Source: Branchinecta lynchi
Lineage: Eukaryota > Arthropoda > Branchiopoda > Anostraca > Branchinectidae
DNA: 64,000 bases
NCBI GenBank assembly: GCA_023053575.1
Contig: JAKZAP010000009.1
Location: forward strand, 21,743,869-21,807,868
Direction: 5' to 3'
Shown here: positions 23,301-35,300 of the stretch, one piece after another
Position numbering within the stretch: the first letter of the stretch is position 1
Layout: each line of letters starts with the position of its first letter
The notes under the pieces: generated by a model
Told to the model about the DNA's origin: nothing
What the model saw: the letters and a program-made list of their open reading frames with translations, nothing else
The model's database searches: none
Made by a program: the position numbers and the translations under genes

Positions 23301-26300
23301 ACTACTGGAACTACAAGCAAACCCGGCAGATGGCGGACATGTGCTGAACAAGAAACAGAAAACAAGAAAGTAGAAGACGAGGGACTGTGTTGTGCTACAC
23401 TGTCTTTAGTAAGTCCATCTACCGGAATTAACAGCCGGACTGGAACCAAACTACGAAGGTGAATCAATGGAGTGGGATGCCGTTGGAACCACCCCGTTCT
23501 CCAGGCTTGGTGAAAACCGGAGGAGCACAAACTGCGACTCAGCCGATAATTTAACACCTTATAGAACAAATTCCAACACTCATCAATCCGGTCCAGAACG
23601 CGAAATAATTGAGGCCCAGCGGATCATGATTCAAAATTACAGTGCTTTACTAGCGGAGTCGCAACAGCTCCTACGGGATTCCGTCTTAGCCGGAGACGGT
23701 CCCCCGCCTGATAACACCATGGATGAAGACGGAGGAAAAGGTGAAACGACCTTTTTTGGATGTCTCTCAAAGCTGCTAGAATCGAGAGATGAAACCATAG
23801 CTCAGCTTAAACACGAAAACGAGGTACTTTCAAACAGAGTTCGAGAACTCCAGGATCAAGCTAAGTGTGCCAAGGATCAGTATTTAATCAGAAAGGTAGC
23901 TCGGATCTGCCCTAACTGCGAAACTGTTGGTTCAAAGGATCCCGATAACGCTATGATACCTTCCTCAGAAGTCTCTGATCCAGCACAAAAAGGTGCTATA
24001 ACAGTAAAAGCATACAGGGAAAAATGCATTTATTTTTTAAAAGGCCACTGCAAAAAAGGAAGTAAATGCACGTTCGTCCACCCAGCCGATATTCCCGAAG
24101 TCTGTGCTGACCATCTCCAAGCCGAAGGCTGTTCTGCGATGTCCATATGCCCTCAGCTCCATCCGGAAAAATGCCGGAAATACGAATTAGGCCAATGTAG
24201 ACGGGGGAAGACCTGCAAATACTTTCATAGCAATCGTCTCGCACAACAGCCACCACCGACCGATAACCGACAAGATAACAGAGCAGTACTAAATATAACC
24301 CGACCCACAACAACGATATGGCGCCCATGGCAGACAACTGAATCCTTCGAACCCAACCCCTCTAAGCAGCAGCGCCAATGTAAATTTTTCATGACAGAGA
24401 AGGGTTGCCGGCATGGAGATGCCTGCAAATACAATCATGTCTATTTTTCTGATAGAATAGCAGCCCCTGCAGTAGTCACTGACAATTTTTCCGCTCCAAA
24501 AAACGAGCAACATTGGAACAAAACACGCTGGCGTACAACCCGTACCTATATAAACTCCAAGTTCCACATGTTCAAAGCATAGCACTTCACCATTGGTGCG
24601 AACTACATAAGATCTACCAGCCCCCACGACAGAACCTCCCATCTAAAACGGACTCAAGGAAACTCGAAAACCCTGATCAAGTACTACCAACACCAATCTC
24701 TACTCAAACCACTGAACTTTTGCTTCCCTCAAAGGACATCTTATACCTTGAGCCGGGGTTGTACTCTCACAACGAAGAAAATCAATACAAGTCAACTACA
24801 CCACATGCAACAAGAAATGGTTCTTACCCGAAGTTTCTGCAAAATAAACCAGTTCTACACCGTGCAACATATAGTTTCCCAAGCATCATACTTTCTAACG
24901 TCCGGTCAGTGTGCAATAAAACCGAAGAGCTAAGCCAAATGTTAACTGATCATGCAGTAGATGTGGCGTGCCTCACTGAAACTTGGGCAGAAAATTCAAA
25001 CGTTCTACAAATAGATGGATATGATTGCATGATTTCCCCGAGAGTTGACGCCTCCGGCAACCCAGTAAAGCATGGAGGAGGTGTTGGATTTGTCTGTAGA
25101 AGTCAAATTCCCAAACGCATTGTCACTCCTCCGGTGAAAAAAGACTTTCGCTTAGAAGTCTTATGGGTCTGGACGAAGCCGCGGCACCTGCCTAAAACCG
25201 TGTCATCGCTCATATTCGGTATAGTCTATTATCCACCGAAAGGTCCATTTAGGAAACAGCTCATGGAGTACTTGCAGTTCAGTATTGACTACTTCAGAAG
25301 CAAATTTCCTTATGCTGGATTCGTAATCTGTGGCGATTTTAATGATATCGTACCCAAATGGATTGAAAAATCGATATCACTTCAGCAGGTCGTCAAAATT
25401 CCCACGCGTGAAAGTAAAACTTCGGACCTAATATTCACGTCAACGAGTGACTTCTACAACGACCCAACTGCGCTTCCCGCCCTGGGGATGAGCGACCACA
25501 TAACAGTTCTATGGAAGCCACATCAAAATACACCGATACCCCCAAAGAAAAAAATCACATATAGACCAACCTCAGACAAACAAACAACAGAACTAAAGCA
25601 AAAGCTAACTACACACAACTGGAGCAATCTCTACGGTCAGTCAAATGCTGATATGATGGCCAATGCATTTTGCACGACTACCAACGAAATATACAATGAA
25701 GTGTTTCCTGAGAAAACAATCCTTGTTAAAAATATCACGAAACCGTGGGTAACAAGCGAGATTAAGAGCTTAATTCGGGAAAGAGATGGTCTCTTCCAAA
25801 CAGGCGATATAACGAATGCAAAGAAGCTCCGCAACATCATCACGAAGAAGCTGAAACGATCAAGAAAGGATTATGGCAAAAAATCTGTAGGAAAATTACT
25901 GTCCACCCACCCTCGTAAATTTCACTCTTCTGTTCAACAGCTATTAGGGCGCGACAGGAAACACCTGGAAATTCTGGATGAAAAGGGTGATGCGATAACT
26001 GCCGAGAGCATAAACAAGCACTTTGCGGACATCTGCACTCAATTTCCCGGGCTCACTTCAATGCCTGAATTACCACCACTCACAGAAATACCCATAATAA
26101 AACCAGCCGAAGTTTCAGACGTCCTATCAAAGCTTGATTCCAGAAAAGCCACATATCCCGGTGAGATACCTATTCGGTTCGTGGTACACTGCGCAAACGA
26201 GCTGGCAACACCACTGACAGCGGTTTTCAATCAATCTCTGATAGAAGGTGTTTTCCCGAAGCACTTCAAACTGGCATATATTACTCCGATCCCCAAAAAG

Positions 26301-29300
26301 AAAAACGCTACATCTGTAAAGGATCTGAGACCCATCTCAAAAACTTCGGTATTCTCCAAAGTTTTTGAGCAATTTATTTATGACTGGCTTTACAGTGACA
26401 TCAAGGATAAGCTTGACCCGAGGCAATACGGGTTTCGCCCAGGTTGTAGTACAATACACTATTTGGTAAAATTCTTGCATGACATTCTCTGGCACCTTGA
26501 AGAAGAAGGAACATTTGTGGACACAATCATTGCCGACTTTGTTAAAGCGTTTGACTATTTGGACCATAACATCGTCGTGACGCAAGCCACCGAAATGGGA
26601 GCCAGACAGATCGTCACTCGAATGTTAGCAGAGTTTCTTACAAACAGAACACAGTGCGTAAAGCTAAGTCACGGCGAAACGTCGTCACTACTTGACATAA
26701 CGTATGGCGCAGCGCAGGGTAGCAAAATCGGACCATTAGCCTTCATAATGGTAATCAACAAATTGCTAGCTGAGTTCATGCACCGATACAAATATGCTGA
26801 TGACCTCAATGCCGCCTTACTCAGATCACTGGGGGACCCAGGGGGTGTGAACCCCGTGAAAAATCTCTTGGCAGATATTAATTCTCAGGCAATGGAAGCC
26901 AAGCTCACGCTTAGCCTGGAGAAGTCAGTCATCTTCCGAGTCAGCTTTCTGAAGCGAGAAATTCCCGAAGTTGGAGAAGTTGGGCTAACAATTGCCAAAT
27001 CTGTTAAAGTGTTGGGGGTGTTCTTTGACAACGACATGCGATGGACTACACATATGGCCTATCTTTATAAAATTGCCAATCAAGCACTTCGGTCTTTCAC
27101 TCTCCTGAGACGGTTTGGATTTCACAAGAAAAATCTCCTTATATGCTACCTGACATACGTCCGTCCACTACTCGAATATGGATGCCCGGTATGGAATGCT
27201 GGGATCACTCAAGAACAAAGCGACCGACTCGAAGTGTTTCAAAAGAGAGCCTGCAAAATAATTCTTGGATCAAATTACATCGATTACAAAAATAGCCTAA
27301 CAACACTCCAGTTGGTCACCTTGTCCGAAAGACGCCACCAGTTGGTAATGAACTTCGGGATGACGTGCCTAGCAAGTGAGCAGCACCGCGATATTTTACC
27401 TGCTTTCATTGCTCCAAGAACTGACAACCCAGCTACCCGGACATCCCAAAAAAACGCTGGGAAACAAAAACTAATTGCCCCACCAACTCACTCATCGGAC
27501 AGATACCTTAACTCATTTGTGCCATACTTTGTCAAATTTTATAATCAGCTACAGTGACATTTTGTAAATGCATCATTTAATTGTATATATAATTCGAGTG
27601 TATAAATTTGTTGACAATCCTACGCTATTTTTTGTGAAAACATAAATATTAAGGAAAATAAACATTGATTGATTGATTGATGCATCGAAAATGGGCCTCC
27701 GTCTCTTTGTTCGCGAGCAGTGGCGGACGTAGATTCTAGCCAGCGCTCGTTAACGATTGGTCAGAGCAAAATAATTCTGCTCTGTGATTGGTTGTATTTC
27801 GGTAGGGATGTTCGTATCCGCTAGTGGAGCTAGTGTTGCTGCAATTTGACTGTGTGTCACTTTTTCGAATTTCTCGCAGTACTCTCTAGAGTTCTTTTGC
27901 TCTGCACTAACTAAACTAAAAGCAAGGCTTCACCTTCCAGATATTTCGTCCCGGTTCCAGACAGCCGTTTCCGTCGAGACGGATCTGGAAGGTGAAGCCA
28001 GGCCAAAAACGTCTGGAAGTCCGGGGTGTTGGACACCCCAGATTCCGGATGTTTGGGAGGTAATCCATACGGCAGAATGGATTTTTATGAGTCTTTAGTT
28101 GTTTTTCCACAAGTTCATTTTCCAGCTTGGGCGGATTGAGCCTGAAGAGGACACTTGCCAAGAAGGGCCGAACTTTAGCTCTAATAAAATTTACCTCACT
28201 TGTCCGTTTTGCACCGTCAAAATAAATATTCTCGCCGTTCCCCGAGGACTCCTCGGGAATCGAAGGGAACGGTGAGAATAGACGGAATAAAAAAACGAGA
28301 ACACGGGGAATGCTTCCAAAATAGATTACGTTCAAAAAATAAATATGCAGTTGACGAAATTACTCTGGATCCACTTTATTTTTGGTTTTGTTTGTTCTGA
28401 TTGTTTTTTTTTATCAATTTTATATTGCACAAACACGAGCAAAAATTGATTCCCCTCTGAATCTGAAAGGGAGTCCATTTTGATGATAATCGGAGCATTC
28501 CCCGTCCGTGGGAACTCGCGAGAATTACGGAGAATGAGTCCCCAGGACAAAAAAAAATGCGGGGAGTGAGTCCCCGTGACAAACAAAAATGCGGGACTCC
28601 TCAAGTTGAGTCCTCGGGGAACGGTGAATACGCTTTTTGCAGGGAAGCACGGATTTGGTTGGTAAGCAAGTCCGCGAGTATTGAGAAGCGCTGCCGTCTT
28701 CCTCGGGGAAGCACTGTAGTGGAAAACTATTGTAGAGGAGGGTTTTCGCGAGCTGGAAAGCAAAGTTGGAATCACTTTCCAATGGTTTTCGCGCTACTTC
28801 GGAAAGTTGCGGAACTTTCCACACCGGTTTTTATGGCACCTGCCCTTCGGCCAAGTGCCATATAGCGATCGCAATTTCTGTCCGTCCGTCGGTCTGTCCA
28901 GGTTTTGCTAGTTCGGGCACTTCCACATAAGCTAGGACGATAAAACTTGGCAGGCATATCAGGGACCCCAAATGATTAAGTTGGAAATAATCACTTCCCC
29001 ATCCGAGCACCGTGGGGGGAGTGGAGGGAGGGGGAATCCCGAATCTTGAGGTATTTATAACTTTTGAACGGGTGATCGGACCTCGATGAAACTTGAGATT
29101 TGGATAGACCTCATGCCTCAGACAACCCACTTAAAATCTGGACCGGATCCAGTGACTTTTGGGTGGGGCTGGAGGGGGTACCGGAAATCTTGGGAAACGC
29201 TATGAGTGGAGGGATCGAGATGAAACTTGGTGGGAAGACACCTAGCAAACACTAGATACATCATTGACATAACCGAGCCGATTCGGGCACTGTGGGGGGA

Positions 29301-32300
29301 GTGGAGGGAGGGGGAATCCGGAATATTGAGGTATTTATAACTTTTGAACGGGTGATCGGATCTCGATGGAACTTGATATTTGGAAAGACCTCATGCCTCA
29401 GACGACCCACTTAATATCCGGACCGGATCCGGTGACTCTTTGGGGGAGCTGGAGGGGGGAACCGGAAATGTTGGAAAACGCTATGAGTGAAGGGATCGAG
29501 ATGAAACTTGGTGGGAAGAGACCTAGCAAACACTAGATACATCATTGACATAACCGAGCCGTGCCTACTCGTAACAAGTGCCATATGAGCTCGTAGCTCT
29601 TCTTGTGCTTTAGAAACCGAAAGGGCTTTCCCAGGAAGTGATTCCACGAGGTTAGTGGAAAGCTCCGCGGAAATTTGAAGGTTTTGGTGGGAATTTGAAA
29701 GGTGTGGAAACAGTCACTAATAAATAAATAAAAATGGCAAGCGTTATTAGGGTGACTTCGGTGGAATATATGAGAATCAAAGAACCGCTAAGTGAACCAT
29801 ACTTATTCGAAAAAGTTTGTAATTTAAAATTTTTCCGGCGATATCAGCTTTCCATGCGTTTCCGCGATCAGTCCATCGGGAAAGTGGAAGTTTATTCCGG
29901 GAATCGCTTTCCCACAGTTTTCGCGATTCGCGTCTCTCGCCGGAAAGGGATTCTGAGATCTCGCGAAAACCCTCCTTAGAAAGAATAAGCCCGGAAGCGG
30001 CCGAGAAGTGGATGTGCAGCTTGCAACAAAAACGAGGCTCAGTAGAGATATGCTTATTTGAACGTCGCCTAAGTACGGGCGATCGCCAAAGAAAAGACTA
30101 AAACCCATAGCAAGCAAAGAAAAGGCAATCTGGGAAGAATCTGAACAAGTATAAGAATAAGCCCGATGAAAGATTTATCGCAGAATAGTAGTTTGAAGTT
30201 GTACCAAAGAGTACTAGATTGGAAATTAAAGACAGAAAGGCATTATCTAATGGATCTTGTAGAATTCCACTGAGTCGGAAATCACGGAAGATCAAGAGAG
30301 CATGCAAAGTAATATTGGGAATGGGATATGAGGATTATGAAAAAAGCTTGGAGATCTTAAAGATCACGTCGTTAAGACGAAGCAGGCATATGCTTACGAT
30401 GAGATTTGGCACAAAAATACTAGGGTCCGAATTACATCGTGACATTTTGCCCGGGGTCTCCGAAAAAAGAAGTTTCCGAAACACAAGAATGACCGAAAAT
30501 CTCGCAGTGAATCAGAAGAAGCAACTAATTCGGAAAAGAAGTTTCCGAAACACAGGAATGACCAAAAATCTCGCAGTGAATCAGAAGAAGCAACTAATTC
30601 CTCCTCCAATACACTCATCCGAGCGTTACCTAAAGTCTTTTGTACCATAATTTATTAAACAGTTTAACAGTTCCTGGCTGCGGTATGCAATTTTGACTTG
30701 TTTTTGTTTATTTATGTAGTTTATTTACGAACTTGATTGTTTTATTTAGAAATTTTATACGAGATACGGTATGTTATTTTCACCTGACTTTTGTTTATTA
30801 ATGTAGTTTATTTATTGTTATAAGATAATTAATATTGACCTGTCGAGTTGATTGATATTGCTTGAAGTGTCTTTATTTGTATTGACATATCCAAAGCTAT
30901 TTTTATGTATTTAAAGATACTACGGATTAAACCATGATTTTATTTCAAGTTAAATATTTGATAACATGTCAAGTTCAAAAAGATTTCGAAAATGTGTACA
31001 CGTTATTTTGGTATGGGGGGTCTCGCCTTAGATACTTCTTCACCAGTAGGCCTATTTACAAAAAAAAATGTTACTTAGTAAGAAATTACTAAGAAAGCCT
31101 TAGGCCATGTTTGCACGCAATAAATACATAAATGAAGGAGTATAGCAAATATTTAGAATTAATAGCACAAAACAATAACAACGAAAAAAGACAACAGGCT
31201 TATCAAACAGTCTTACATATAAAATCTAGTTATATCACAGGTTTTATACTCCACCTGCCTTAGGCGGATCTTAAACATACACTGGACAGAAAGGGTGACA
31301 AACCTGGCGATTCGCCAGATACTCGCGAGACCCGATGAAGAATTTGTAGCCTGCGTAGTAGTATGGTAGTAGTACGAAAACGTTGCATGTAATACTATGT
31401 AATAGCAGAGAATACTATCATTTAATGTGCCTCAGACTGGTCCAATCTTATGTAGTAGTATCCAGTAGCATGGTGTCTTGCCATAGTAGAATCCAGTCTT
31501 GCTAATAGTAGCATAATAGTAGCATGCAGTAGCACGGTAGCCTTGAAGTAGTAGCATCGTTAGTACTACATGCTACTTTTTCGTACTACTTCATGGTACT
31601 ATTTTGAGATAAATTTTTCATCGGGGATGACAGTGCAACCCCTTATTGCTGACGTCATCAAGATCCGCCGCTGGAGGTGTCATTATGGGAAGAACCACAC
31701 TCCCCAACGCTATTCCAGGGGTTCCGACGAAGAGGGCGACCGAAGAACACTCTTCGCCGTACCTACCAGTCGGATCTTCACAATATCAGTGCATCTATCC
31801 ATCCCGGATGGGAAGATGTACGGGCAGCGGCCCTTATGAGAGACGACTGGCGACTCTTCTTGGATGCCCTGAGCGCCTCTGGAGGTGCAGTAGGAACTAA
31901 AGTCTAAGGTTTATAGTCCAAGTCTTCAGCAAATTGTCTAAAATAGGACGAACTGTCCCAGTGACGAATTGTTCTTTGAGGAATAGTCCGCGTGACCAAT
32001 TGTCATGTGACGAACTGTCCCTGTGGCTAACTTTCCGTGTGACGAATTGTCTGTGCCGATCCTAGTGATGAATTGTTATGTGACGAATTGTCCTTTGAGG
32101 AATAGTCCGCGTGACCAATTGTCATGTGACGAATTGTCCCTATGACCAACTCTCCGTGTGACGAATTGTCTGTGCCGATCCTAGTGATGAATTGTCCTGT
32201 GACCAATTGTTATGTGACGAATTGTCCGTGTGACGAATTATGTGACCAATTGTACTAGAATCTTTATTAGGGGGGTTTACCGGGTTTAATGGAAAAATTG

Positions 32301-35300
32301 CCACAATAGCAAAAGCTAAATAATAGGCAAGAAAAAGAAAATAAATAAACACACATTACTAACTAACACATCTAAACAATATACCATCAACAACAAAACT
32401 TAAGACAAAATACAGAAACAAATCAAGAACCGAATAGGCAAAAATAACAACAAACGTGAAATTTTATTAGTTATGAAAATAATTAGTGACAAGGGGGGAG
32501 AATGAATGGAGCCGACGTGCGGTACTTGATGCTGGAAACTGCTTGAGAAAATTTGAATGTCTCGTTGCGTAAGTCGGTTCATTGAGTTGTTCGGGAAGGA
32601 GGTGGCGGAATCCTGTTCGTTTAAAACGTCATATTTTCTTCAGGTGAGCACCGAGTCAGGGATGATATACTACTACGACACAAGGACAGAGAAACAACTG
32701 TGGCAGCTAAAAGCTCACGCCGAATCCTGTACAGGTATGTTTGCTTTTCCTGGGGAAATTAATATAATCCTAATAATATTAATATAATCCTCGCCTGTAC
32801 GGCTTTCTCAGGACTGTTAAAATTAAACCGAACGTCAGTCATGAGCCGGTCCATGCCCGCTTTATATTGATTTACGGTGTCAGAGTTCAAAGTGCTTTAA
32901 GGTTTTAAAGTTCAAAGTGCTTTAAGGAAAACGATTCAGATGGTGGACTTTTTTATTTTAAAATTTCACCTTCCAAAATGTATTTATTTATTAATGGAAA
33001 AAGAGGTTAAGCCGAAGCTTCTCTCCCTATCTCTAAATTGTGGGATTAGGAGAGATCAGCTATGATTTGGACAAAAAATGATTGGCTTGCTAAAACTCAA
33101 AAAGTTGTTAGTTGATTTTATTTGATGGTGCAAAACGGATACGTCAGCTGAATTTTATTGGAGCTATATTTCGGCCCTTCTTGGCAAGGGTCCTCTTCAG
33201 GCTCAAAACCGCTCAATTTGGAAAAACGAACTTGTGGAAAAAAAAAATCAGCTGACGTATCCGTTTTGCACCATCAAATATGATTCGCAGTCAGCTTGAG
33301 CTGAAGGAGTATTTATCCAGCAGATTTTGTTGTTGAGTACGGCAAATGGAAGTCTATCATATACTCTGCGTATCAGATTTTTTCCGATGTTGTAGTGCTG
33401 TTAGTTCGAGAGCAGAACGAGTCTTCCATAATGCCCCAATCATCTACCTCTGGGACATGATGGTGGGGTTCATTGGGACACCAGGTAATGATTTAAACAT
33501 GCAAAAAAATATAAAAAGAAACATAATAATAATAATAATAATAATTTATTTCTTACCCACAAATTCCAGAGGAAAAACAAGTAGAGTACAATAAAGAAAA
33601 AGAAAGGAAACAGATACTAAAATAACTAAACATACAAAAACACTAGCACATAAACAGGGGGGTAAGGGGGTGGTGCGGTGAAAACCGAAAGTATGAAAAT
33701 TGTTCAGAAAGGAGATAGAAATTGTAATTGCAGGTTTGTTTCCTTCCCCGAAGTTGAACCAGAGGATTGACAGCCTGACGAGGACCCTTGCCAAGAAGGG
33801 CCGAAATATCGCTGATGAAGAATCATAGCTGACGTATCCGTTGTAAATATTGTTTGAATAAATGTTTCAAAGTCAGCTTGGGCTCGAAGAATATTTATTT
33901 TTTATTATTTATGGGGTTTATTTGAAAAAATGCTAAGAACTACAAAGCCCTCCAGAAGTTTACACTTGTTAAGAAATTGATATTATTTACACGAGCAATA
34001 CTGGTGACAGAAATGGCCATCAAGCTTTAGTGGCACTAAGACAAAGTTGAAAAAAAAAAATGAGCTGAGTTGCAGAGCGAATGCATGAAAAACTTACGAG
34101 GAGGTCGACAAAATTTGTCGGCAACCGTTGTCTGTGTTTGGTTCGCGCGACTGATACCTCTGGTTATCACTACGGAAATATTCACCATGTAGCAATTGAG
34201 TTAATTTACAGACGGATGCAACTAGATGCAAGAGTAAAACCCAAATGCAATCTGGACTGCAGTAGATGTATTATTATATTATGTTTTATTCATCCACCAA
34301 AATTGATGATAACAAAATAAATGATTATAGAAGTACGCAAAAACAAGCCAACACTGAAGCAAACTCTAATACCAGAACAACTAAAAAAAAAACAAAAAAA
34401 CATATGGAAACGGCAAAGGCAGATCAAAAACCGCAAACAGTGAAAAATTTTTAAACATTAAGATTTTAACTAAAAATTTAAAAATAAAAAAAAGTCAATG
34501 AAGTAATTGAAAGCTCATGGAGGAAAGATGAGAAATTATGTTATGAATCAAAATTATTTTTGATTATCCTTGCAACTTACGTCTAAACTTTTCATGCTTT
34601 TTCAACATAATTTCAAGAGGGTTTTTTATACCCTAATACTACCGTACTAATAGTTACTATTGTTAGAAGGGTGGAACACGCTCGCTGTCAACCTTCAGCT
34701 CTGCTTGAAGTGGGACTAGGAAAACAGTTTCACTAGTCCCCTAGTGAGGTGGGACTAGGTTCATTGTTCCGCTTTTGATTTTGTGTTCTTTTCCAGCCCT
34801 CACCCTTAGCACTCAAGTACCTGGTATGCTTCTGAGTGGATCAGTGGACAAAACTTGTAAACTGTGGGACATATCGAACAGCACCCCACAGTTGGTTCAC
34901 GAACGGGACTTCAAAATCGGGTCCGTCTACTCCCTCGGCTGCTGTCCTGATGTCCCCTGGGCGTTCGCAATGGGGGGAGACAAGAGGAGCAAATCTTTCA
35001 ATGTCTGGGACTGTAGGGAGGTGCCGGACGGTAAGGGTTTCGATCATTTTGGAGTTGAGGTTGTAATACTCTTGATGGCTGAAGCTGCGGTCGATCTACA
35101 ACAAATAATCAGATAGAACCTCTGTCTTTGGTACCAAGCAGCGACTATGAATACCCCGACAAAACTGAGCGAACATTTAATGTAGCTTTTTACTGGTCTA
35201 CTCCACTTCGGTATTCGCCGTTGCTCATCGCAGAGAAAGAAAATGCAGGAGGCGTACTCCGCGTGCTGACCCGCTCTTGAGCGCGTCCAAAGAACCAATC

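Larger units (their letters stand above)
22560..27680 (+). mobile_element. near-complete LINE in a PWP1 intron
   Basis: Non-LTR retrotransposon in sense orientation between PWP1 exons at 20900 and 32644. Order: 5' region (start uncertain), PHD-like ORF, CCCH-finger ORF, endonuclease-RT ORF2, 3' UTR ending in (TGAT)n. The ORF2 sequence ([15 protein letters not shown]-terminal [11 protein letters not shown]) places it with CR1/L2/Crack/Daphne-type elements; the exact clade is undetermined. The open ORF2 suggests recent insertion. Confidence 0.88.

Noticed and set aside
23060..24642. Long minus-strand frames
   Set aside because: They mirror the LINE ORF1 codons on the other strand.
33346..33486. 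Extra PWP1 exon between g and h
   Set aside because: Open and followed by GTAATG, but exons g and h already join in phase and align without a gap to the PWP1 family.
34841..35066. Alternative frames over PWP1 exon h
   Set aside because: Shadows of the exon; only one frame matches WD40 sequence and splice phases.
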